This document shows, piece after piece, positions 6,692-10,745 of a DNA stretch of 10,745 bases. Under the pieces are notes generated by a model. It searched no databases, was not told the origin of the DNA, and was given only the letters and a program-made list of their open reading frames with translations. Position numbers and translations under genes: made by a program. The DNA comes from Oscillospiraceae bacterium (GTDB taxonomy: Bacteria; Bacillota; Clostridia; Oscillospirales; Oscillospiraceae): the NCBI GenBank assembly GCA_009785655.1, contig WQVW01000027.1:1-10745 (forward strand), given 5' to 3'. How positions within the stretch are numbered: the stretch's first letter is position 1; every line of letters starts with the position of its first letter.

Positions 6692-6722
6692 TTGACCTGA
6701 CTATAACTTCATAGTTTATGAT
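6692..6722 (+). promoter_or_regulatory. MerR-type promoter/operator with 19-bp spacer
   Basis: TTGACC (6692-6697) and TATGAT (6717-6722) are separated by exactly 19 bp, longer than the 17 bp best for sigma-A and characteristic of promoters that MerR-family regulators activate by distorting the spacer. The spacer itself holds the dyad ACTAT-N6-ATAGT (6700-6715), the expected operator position. It lies directly in front of the merR-like gene, predicting autoregulation of the two-gene unit. The effector is unknown. Confidence 0.75.
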
Positions 6723-6741
6723 TTGAGAAAGGTGAAGATAT

Positions 6742-7203
6742 ATGTATACAATACGTGATCTGTGCAGGATTTCAAAGCTGTCTCGCAGCGCGATACTCTA
6801 CTATGACTCGCTGGGGCTGTTAAAGCCCGTTGAACGCAGCACCGCGAATTATCGGCTCTATTCAGATGAGTCGCTTGCAGCTCTCAATAAAATATGTCTT
6901 TACCGTGAAGCCGGGGTAAGCCTTGCGGATATCGAGATATTGCTCAACACGCCGGAAAGCGATAATAAGAGTATTGATATTCTTGAAAAGACGCTTTTTC
7001 GGATCAATAACCAAATGCGTCAAGTTCAGGAAATGCAAAAAACGGTGGTTGAAATGCTTAAAGCGGTCAATGGCGTCAATGGCGCTGACGCCGTTGATGA
7101 GCTATCAGACGAAGAACATAATGCGCTCCGCGAAAAAGCTATTTCTATGTGGACGTTTGATGTGCTAAAAGCAACGGGTTTCAACGAGATGGAAGACGAT
7201 TAG
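6742..7203 (+). CDS. MerR-family transcriptional regulator
   Basis: A 153-residue regulator. The N-terminal winged helix-turn-helix is plain: YTIRDLCRISKLSRSAILYYDSLGLLKP (residues 2-29), then the wing with NYRLYSDESLAALNKICLYREAGVSLADIEILL (about 36-68). A dimerising coiled-coil helix follows (about 75-112, IDILEKTLFRINNQMRQVQEMQ), and a short C-terminal tail replaces a large ligand-binding domain. No paired cysteine metal site like those of MerR, CueR or ZntR is seen; only Cys8 and Cys51, both in the DNA-binding part, are visible. This argues against a metal sensor, and the effector is unknown. The ATG has AAAGGTGA (6728-6734) about 7 bp upstream. The promoter in front has the 19-bp spacer such proteins act on, so autoregulation is likely. 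The SnoaL-like gene starts 32 bp after its stop and should be its co-transcribed partner. Confidence 0.93.
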   Translation: MYTIRDLCRISKLSRSAILYYDSLGLLKPVERSTANYRLYSDESLAALNKICLYREAGVSLADIEILLNTPESDNKSIDILEKTLFRINNQMRQVQEMQKTVVEMLKAVNGVNGADAVDELSDEEHNALREKAISMWTFDVLKATGFNEMEDD

Positions 7204-7235
7204 CCCGGCAATAATTATAAAATGGAGGAATGAAA

Positions 7236-7685
7236 ATGGCAGAGATCAAAACGTTTTTAGAACACCAGGAAGAAGACACGCAAAATGTGGCGAATGTAAA
7301 GGCATTATATGAGGCGATGGCGGAAGGTGACGTGGCCGTTATCCACAAACTATTGATTGGCGATCCCACGTGGAATGTCTGCCCGGGATTCCCTGACGGC
7401 GGTATCTACCACGGGATGGCTGAAGTTTTTGGCAAGCTATATGGTGAACTTGTTCGGAAGCGTTATCACTACCTTGGTGCGGAGGCAGATGTATTCATAG
7501 ACGGCGGAAATGTTGTCACTGTGCTTGGCCACTACATAATTATATTTAAAGAAGGTGGAGTTGCTATACGTGCACGTTTTTCCCACATATGGAAGATAGC
7601 GCCGGATGGTCGTGTCGCAGGTGTTTGGCAGGTTGCAGATTCTGCGGTTATTTGGGAAGGTTTAAAGGCGGAGCAGGAAATATAG
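7236..7685 (+). CDS. SnoaL/NTF2-like small protein, partner of the MerR regulator
   Basis: A 149-residue cytosolic protein with the order of elements of the NTF2-like (SnoaL) fold: N-terminal helices including NVANVKALYEAMAEGDVAVIHKLL (residues 18-41), a PTWNVCPGFPDGGIYHG segment, a helix around VFGKLYGELV, then strands DVFIDGGNVVTVLGHYII, AIRARFSHIWKIAPDGRVAGVWQVADSAV. The family includes cyclases, isomerases and small-molecule binders as well as proteins with no known activity; the pocket residues cannot be assigned here. ATG 7236 is chosen because GGAGG (7224-7228) sits 7 bp upstream; the in-frame ATG at 7230 would be only 1 bp from it. The gene follows merR by 32 bp without a promoter between and is closed by a strong terminator starting at its stop codon. 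It could handle the molecule that the MerR protein senses, but that is inference. Confidence 0.8.
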   Translation: MAEIKTFLEHQEEDTQNVANVKALYEAMAEGDVAVIHKLLIGDPTWNVCPGFPDGGIYHGMAEVFGKLYGELVRKRYHYLGAEADVFIDGGNVVTVLGHYIIIFKEGGVAIRARFSHIWKIAPDGRVAGVWQVADSAVIWEGLKAEQEI

Positions 7686-7713
7686 AAAAAGGCCTGCAAC
7701 TGCAGGCCTTTTT
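7686..7713. terminator. Bidirectional palindromic terminator between convergent genes
   Basis: AAAAAGGCCTGCA (7686-7698) and TGCAGGCCTTTTT (7701-7713) are perfectly complementary around AC. A-tract and T-tract flank the stem on both sides, so it can end the SnoaL-like gene (+ strand, stop directly before) and the rhomboid-like gene (- strand, stop at 7727). Confidence 0.9.
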
Positions 7714-7726
7714 AGTGAGAGTATAT

Positions 7727-8581
7727 TTACTTAAAATGCACATGATTGTTAATATGGTCAATACAAAAACAATGATAGCCTTCACATCTGGAGCAATAGC
7801 GGAACTCAAGTCCTGGATTGTCGGTGTCTGTTTTGCCGCATACGGCGCATTTGTGGCGATAAGGTCTGCTGTCCTCGCGCTGAACCTTCCGTGCCGCTTT
7901 TTTGAATTTGATCGCCTTGGTGGAAGTGCGGGCTTTAATTGGGCGCAGTAGTAGCAGTAGATCGTACCCACAGATAAGCAAGAAGTTCAGCGTTGCAATG
8001 ACCGGCAACAGTGCCGGCATGAAGCGCCCAGCTAACAGGTTGACGGTAATTGTGTACACGAAAAATGCGGCGTTCGCCAGTGCCAGCCATTTAATCTTGA
8101 CTGGGATTATAAAGAGCAGCAGAATACGATGGTCGGGAAACAGCACGGCGAATGCGAAGAACATCGACAGATTAAGGAAGCTTGGGATGATAAACGGAGT
8201 CCAGCCTAAAGCGAACCAGGTAATAAATCCGTAGATAATGTGAAGCAGAACGCCAAAAATGTAATAGATCGTGAATTTTGATGCACCCCATTCACGTTCA
8301 AGCGTGGTGCCGATCATGTAATAAAAGTACAGCGATATCGCCAAGAAAATAGGGCTGAAGTCAATTGGGAAAAGTATCCAAGTAACAATCCGCCAGATCT
8401 GACCGCGCATGATCAGAGAGGGATCGAACCGCAGTAACGCCAGAAAGTTTCCTGACGTATCCATCATATGTGCGATAAAGACAGCCGCAGAGGCGAAGAC
8501 GATATACCGCATTAACCCGGGAATGCCGAATCTGCGGTGTTTTTGGCAAAATTTGTCGATAGCCCGGCTTAAAGCTTTCAA
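7727..8581 (-). CDS. Rhomboid-like membrane protein with C-terminal zinc-ribbon-like tail
   Basis: A 284-residue protein with about six hydrophobic segments (roughly residues 23-40, 63-72, 78-91, 103-122, 129-160, 165-210) followed by a basic linker and a cysteine-rich tail. Rhomboid features are GQIWRIVTWILFP (60-72, the WR motif of loop 1) and the TLEREWGASKFTIYYIFG segment (93-110). The catalytic GxSG is not present: the corresponding place reads PSFLNLSMFFAFAVLFP (133-149). No histidine is found in the last membrane segment, where the catalytic His should be, so it is probably not an active protease. The tail has CAVC (245-248) and CSRC (263-266), plus later CFCIDH and histidines, suggesting one zinc ribbon and possibly a second site. 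It starts with TTG, supported by AGGAGG (8589-8594, complement) at 7 bp. It is a single-gene unit with its own -10 and a shared terminator. The function is unknown. Confidence 0.85.
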   Translation of the reverse strand: MKALSRAIDKFCQKHRRFGIPGLMRYIVFASAAVFIAHMMDTSGNFLALLRFDPSLIMRGQIWRIVTWILFPIDFSPIFLAISLYFYYMIGTTLEREWGASKFTIYYIFGVLLHIIYGFITWFALGWTPFIIPSFLNLSMFFAFAVLFPDHRILLLFIIPVKIKWLALANAAFFVYTITVNLLAGRFMPALLPVIATLNFLLICGYDLLLLLRPIKARTSTKAIKFKKAARKVQREDSRPYRHKCAVCGKTDTDNPGLEFRYCSRCEGYHCFCIDHINNHVHFK

Positions 8582-8631
8582 TAATCTTCCTCCTAAATAA
8601 TTTATGTCATAACTGAGACAGCATAAAGATT

Positions 8632-8640
8632 ATTATAGCA
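8632..8640 (-). promoter_or_regulatory. Extended -10 of the rhomboid-like gene
   Basis: On the minus strand TGCTATAAT (8640 down to 8632) is a full TATAAT with the extended TGn element. No good -35 is visible at 16-18 bp, as is common for extended -10 promoters. It lies about 50 bases upstream of the TTG start. Confidence 0.55.
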
Positions 8641-8708
8641 TAAAACAAGCACGTAGGCGAGTGTGTTCATAAATTTTTTCATATTTTCAATAAAATGGAT
8701 AAAAATAC

Positions 8709-8737
8709 TTGCATTTGTGGCGGGGGTGTGCTATTAT
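8709..8737 (+). promoter_or_regulatory. Promoter of rplS
   Basis: TTGCAT (8709-8714) and TATTAT (8732-8737) are 17 bp apart, and the -10 is preceded by TGC, giving an extended -10. Transcription should start near 8744, leaving a structured leader of about 79 bases before the rplS ATG. Confidence 0.7.
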
Positions 8738-8743
8738 TCTAAC

Positions 8744-8820
8744 TCAGGTTCAAAAAGATGGTCCGCTGCCGCATATGCGCGGCATGAACGTCTGCTTACA
8801 GATAAGGAAGGGAAGTATCT
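8744..8820 (+). ncRNA. L19-leader-like structured 5' UTR of rplS
   Basis: The leader contains two hairpins: TGCCGC (8767-8772) paired with GCGGCA (8779-8784), and GTCTG (8790-8794) paired with CAGAT (8799-8803, one G-U). They are joined by TGAAC and followed by the AAGGAAGGGA ribosome site. The segment GGTCCGCTGC...GCATGAACGTCTG agrees with my memory of the Firmicutes L19 leader (Rfam L19_leader), a cis element thought to bind L19 and repress its own synthesis. Position directly before rplS supports this. The exact limits are estimated. Confidence 0.62.
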
Positions 8821-8822
8821 TA

Positions 8823-9164
8823 ATGGATTTAGTCAAAGCGTTGAGCGATCAATACCTTAAGCCAGAGCTGCCGACAATGAACGTTGGGGACACAGTGCGC
8901 GTAACCGTCCGCGTTAAGGAGGGGAATCGTGAGCGTAACCAGGCATTTGAGGGTACGATTATCGCGAAAAAACACGGCGGCATCAATGAAACGATTACGG
9001 TTCGCCGGATTTCGTATAATGTCGGATGTGAAAAAGTGTTCCCGGTGCACTCACCGTCCATCGTCTCTGTAGAAACGGTGCGGAGAGGTAAAGTTAGAAG
9101 AGCCAAGCTCTATTACCTCAGAGATAAAGTGGGTAAAAAGGCAAAAGTCAAAGAAAGAATCTAA
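8823..9164 (+). CDS. rplS: 50S ribosomal protein L19
   Basis: A 113-residue ribosomal protein L19, normal for the family (about 112-118). It sits at the interface between the large and small subunits. Recognised stretches are the N-terminal MDLVKAL, PTMNVGDTVRVTVRVKEGNRER (residues about 18-39), AFEGTIIAKKHGGINETITVRRIS, VGCEKVFPVHSPSIVSVETVRRGKVRRAKLYYLR and the basic C-terminal tail ending KERI. The ATG at 8823 follows AAGGAAGGGA (8804-8813). The frame is open further upstream to 8709, but that stretch is promoter and leader RNA and encodes nothing L19-like. It is transcribed from its own promoter through a structured leader and ends in a perfect palindromic terminator that overlaps the stop codon. 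Confidence 0.98.
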   Translation: MDLVKALSDQYLKPELPTMNVGDTVRVTVRVKEGNRERNQAFEGTIIAKKHGGINETITVRRISYNVGCEKVFPVHSPSIVSVETVRRGKVRRAKLYYLRDKVGKKAKVKERI

Positions 9165-9190
9165 AAAAAGAGGCAATTGCCTCTTTTTTT
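9163..9190 (+). terminator. Perfect palindromic terminator after rplS
   Basis: A 28-base perfect palindrome: seven A, GAGGCAATTGCCTC, seven T. The stem GAGGC/GCCTC with AATT loop and a T7 tract is a classic intrinsic terminator. It begins within the TAA stop of rplS, so there is no untranslated tail to speak of. Confidence 0.92.
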
Positions 9191-9205
9191 ATCTGATTAT
9201 TCGTG

Positions 9206-9211
9206 TATAAT
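9206..9211 (+). promoter_or_regulatory. Candidate -10 of the lepB-rbgA-rnhB unit
   Basis: A consensus TATAAT lies 37 bp before the lepB ATG, just after the rplS terminator. The -35 region is only a T-run (9184-9189) at 16 bp, so strength is uncertain. It suggests lepB and the genes after it are transcribed apart from rplS, with some read-through possible. Confidence 0.45.
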
Positions 9212-9247
9212 CTAAACTTATAGGTGACAAAAAAAGGAGCTGCGCAG

Positions 9248-9856
9248 ATGAACGAGAATGATATCTTTAATGATGGTGCCGATCCAGATGACACCGCGGT
9301 TAAGTCCGAAAGCGGGTCAATGGTATTGCATGACTGGCTGCAATGCATTGTATTTGCTGTTGTGATAGGCATATCTGTTTTTGTATTTATTGGCAGACAT
9401 ATGGGCGTCATCGGGGACTCGATGCTGCCGACGCTTTTTAACAATGACAAGGTGATCATATCAAATCTATTCTACAGACCCAGAAACGGAGATGTTGTCA
9501 TCTTTGATGTGGTGGAGGACAACCCCTATGTAAAGCGCGTCATCGCAATCGCGGGACAGACCGTAGATATTGACGCGGAGCGCGGAGCAGTGATTGTTGA
9601 CGGGATTGTGATTGATGAGCCGTATATCGAAGTGCTGACAACCAGGGGCATGGCGATGGAAGGACCTGTCACTGTGCCGGAAGGGTATATATTCGTTCTG
9701 GGCGATAACAGGGGCAACTCTACCGACAGCCGGGATGTGCGTGTTGGGTTTGTCGATACACGATATATCCTTGGCCGGGTGCTATTCGTAATATTCCCTG
9801 GGGCAGACAGCTTCAATCAACGGGATTGGAGTCGTTTCGGCTTCGTACGGAGCTGA
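9248..9856 (+). CDS. lepB: Type I signal peptidase
   Basis: A 202-residue membrane-anchored Ser/Lys protease that removes signal peptides from proteins exported by Sec or Tat, acting on the outer face of the membrane. It has an acidic N-terminal tail (residues 1-29), one transmembrane anchor (LQCIVFAVVIGISVFVFIG, 31-49), then box B GDSMLPTL with nucleophile Ser58, GDVVIFD (81-87), box D YVKRVIAIAGQTV with general base Lys96, and box E GDNRGNSTDSRDVGFV-like residues (GDNRGNSTDSRDV then GFV) near 156-171. A single anchor is the usual Gram-positive (SipS-like) form. The ATG at 9248 is chosen for AAAGGAG (9233-9239) at 8 bp; an in-frame GTG at 9224 lies upstream of that site. rbgA begins 7 bp after the stop. 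The order rplS-lepB-rbgA is common in Firmicutes. Confidence 0.96.
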   Translation: MNENDIFNDGADPDDTAVKSESGSMVLHDWLQCIVFAVVIGISVFVFIGRHMGVIGDSMLPTLFNNDKVIISNLFYRPRNGDVVIFDVVEDNPYVKRVIAIAGQTVDIDAERGAVIVDGIVIDEPYIEVLTTRGMAMEGPVTVPEGYIFVLGDNRGNSTDSRDVRVGFVDTRYILGRVLFVIFPGADSFNQRDWSRFGFVRS

Positions 9857-9863
9857 TTTTACG

Positions 9864-10742
9864 ATGAGTGAGGAAATGAACATACAATGGTTCCCCGGCC
9901 ATATGACAAAAGCGCGCAGAATGATCGCCGCGAACATCAAACTTGTCGATGCGGTCTGCGAAGTCATAGACGCGAGGATTCCGTACTCCAGCCGCAACCC
10001 CGATCTGGACGAAATGACGGAAGGCAAGCCGCGGCTTATCATATTAAACAGGGCAGATCAGGCAGATGCCGACGCCACAAAACAGTGGGCGGCGCATTTC
10101 AGAGGTGCCGGTGCCGTTGTGCTGGAAACGGATAGCCAAAGCGGCAAAGGCGTTTCCGGATTCCCGGCGGCAGTACGCGCGTTATTGCGGGAGAGATTGG
10201 CGTATTATGAATCCCGCGGGCAGGTTGGCAGAAAGCTGAGAGTCATGGTGGCGGGGATACCGAATGTTGGGAAATCGTCGTTTATCAACAGAGTGTCAAA
10301 GCGAAAAGCCGCGCCGGTCGCGGACAAGCCGGGCGTCACACGCGGGAAACAGTGGATAGTCGTCGACAAAGTTGTTGAATTGCTTGATACACCCGGAGTG
10401 TTATGGCCTAGATTTGAAAACCAAACAGTGGCGGAAAATTTGGCATTCACCGGGGCGATACGTGATGATATTTTGGATCTTGAAACACTGGGGGCTAATT
10501 TGATGCTGCGGATGCGCGACTTTTATCCAGCGCGCATTGCAGAGCGATACAAAATTGAAATTGATCCCGCAGCGGATGGGTTTACGCTGTTGTCAGATGC
10601 GGCGCGGCGACGGGGATTTTTGATATCCGGCGGTGAATGCGACTTATCCCGCATGGCTGCGGTGTTGTTGGATGAATTCCGTGCCGGGAAGCTGGGAAGA
10701 ATCACGCTGGAGAGATATGACGATGAGCTTGTGGGAGATTGA
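9864..10742 (+). CDS. rbgA: Ribosome biogenesis GTPase YlqF/RbgA
   Basis: A 292-residue circularly permuted GTPase needed for late assembly of the 50S subunit. The N-terminal IQWFPGHMTKARRMI (residues 7-21) is typical of RbgA. The G motifs appear in permuted order: G4 as NRAD (62-65), G1 GIPNVGKSS (131-139), G2 Thr159 in PGVTRGKQW, and G3 DTPG (175-178). The C-terminal helical domain (about 190-285) has the expected NLAFTGAIRDDIL and ends in an Arg/Leu-rich helix. G4 has Arg where NKxD is usual; I recall this in some Clostridia, so it is probably natural. The start is supported by ACGGAG (9847-9852) at 11 bp; an ATG at 9876 has only a poorly spaced site. It is 7 bp after lepB and overlaps the next start by 20 bases. 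A gene for a 50S assembly factor close to the gene for a 50S protein makes functional sense. Confidence 0.96.
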   Translation: MSEEMNIQWFPGHMTKARRMIAANIKLVDAVCEVIDARIPYSSRNPDLDEMTEGKPRLIILNRADQADADATKQWAAHFRGAGAVVLETDSQSGKGVSGFPAAVRALLRERLAYYESRGQVGRKLRVMVAGIPNVGKSSFINRVSKRKAAPVADKPGVTRGKQWIVVDKVVELLDTPGVLWPRFENQTVAENLAFTGAIRDDILDLETLGANLMLRMRDFYPARIAERYKIEIDPAADGFTLLSDAARRRGFLISGGECDLSRMAAVLLDEFRAGKLGRITLERYDDELVGD

Positions 10743-10745
10743 GCG
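10723..10745 (+). CDS. rnhB: Ribonuclease HII, first residues only (partial)
   Basis: An ATG at 10723, 8 bp behind GGAGAG (10709-10714), opens a frame reading MSLWEIER before the window ends. It overlaps the last 20 bases of rbgA. RNase HII proteins of Firmicutes often start with a short helix containing EIER, and rnhB commonly follows rbgA in this group. The evidence is eight codons, a ribosome site and gene order, so the call is likely rather than proven. Confidence 0.6.

Noticed and set aside
7589..8234. Plus-strand frames crossing the SnoaL gene end and the rhomboid-like gene
   Set aside because: One runs straight through the terminator at 7686-7713, and both overlap better-supported genes.
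8709..8822. Upstream extension of rplS in the same frame
   Set aside because: This stretch contains the promoter and the structured leader; L19 proteins start with the MDLVKAL-like sequence at 8823, where the ribosome site is well placed.

Overview
The window looks like chromosomal DNA of a Gram-positive, low-to-mid GC bacterium, most likely a Clostridia-type Firmicute. Three things suggest this: strong AGGAGG-type ribosome sites with frequent TTG starts, the gene order rplS-lepB-rbgA-(rnhB), and an L19-leader-like structure in front of rplS. No rRNA, tRNA, CRISPR array, transposase or phage gene is seen. The genus-level origin is an inference.

Region 1 (1-4167, + strand) is the downstream part of a branched-chain amino acid operon: the 3' end of ilvC, a NimA-like pyridoxamine-phosphate-oxidase-fold flavoprotein, ilvD, ilvA (medium form with an ACT domain) and ridA. 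IlvA makes an enamine/imine intermediate from threonine, RidA hydrolyses that intermediate to 2-ketobutyrate, and IlvC and IlvD act in the common Ile/Val pathway. The NimA-like gene is the odd member and is more AT-rich than its neighbours.

Region 2 (4168-6668) is an accessory stretch. It starts with a 135-bp palindromic, MITE/REP-like element. A 34-codon leader ORF follows, overlapping the start of an AT-rich class I SAM methyltransferase. Next comes an FAD-dependent oxidoreductase with its own promoter and terminator.

Region 3 (6670-7713) is a two-gene unit: a MerR-family regulator and a SnoaL/NTF2-like small protein. In front of it is a promoter with the 19-bp -35/-10 spacing typical of MerR-controlled promoters, with a dyad in the spacer. 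It ends in a palindromic terminator shared with the convergent gene downstream.

Region 4 (7727-8640, - strand) holds one rhomboid-like membrane protein with a C-terminal zinc-ribbon-like tail. It appears to lack rhomboid catalytic residues.

Region 5 (8709-10745, + strand) is conserved housekeeping DNA: promoter, L19-leader-like RNA, rplS, a perfect palindromic terminator, then lepB, rbgA (ylqF) and the first codons of a probable rnhB that overlaps the end of rbgA.

I did not find a convincing previously undescribed multi-gene system. The best candidates for follow-up are the MerR/SnoaL unit, the pseudo-rhomboid, the palindromic repeat next to the methyltransferase with its leader ORF, and the NimA-like gene inside the ilv operon.
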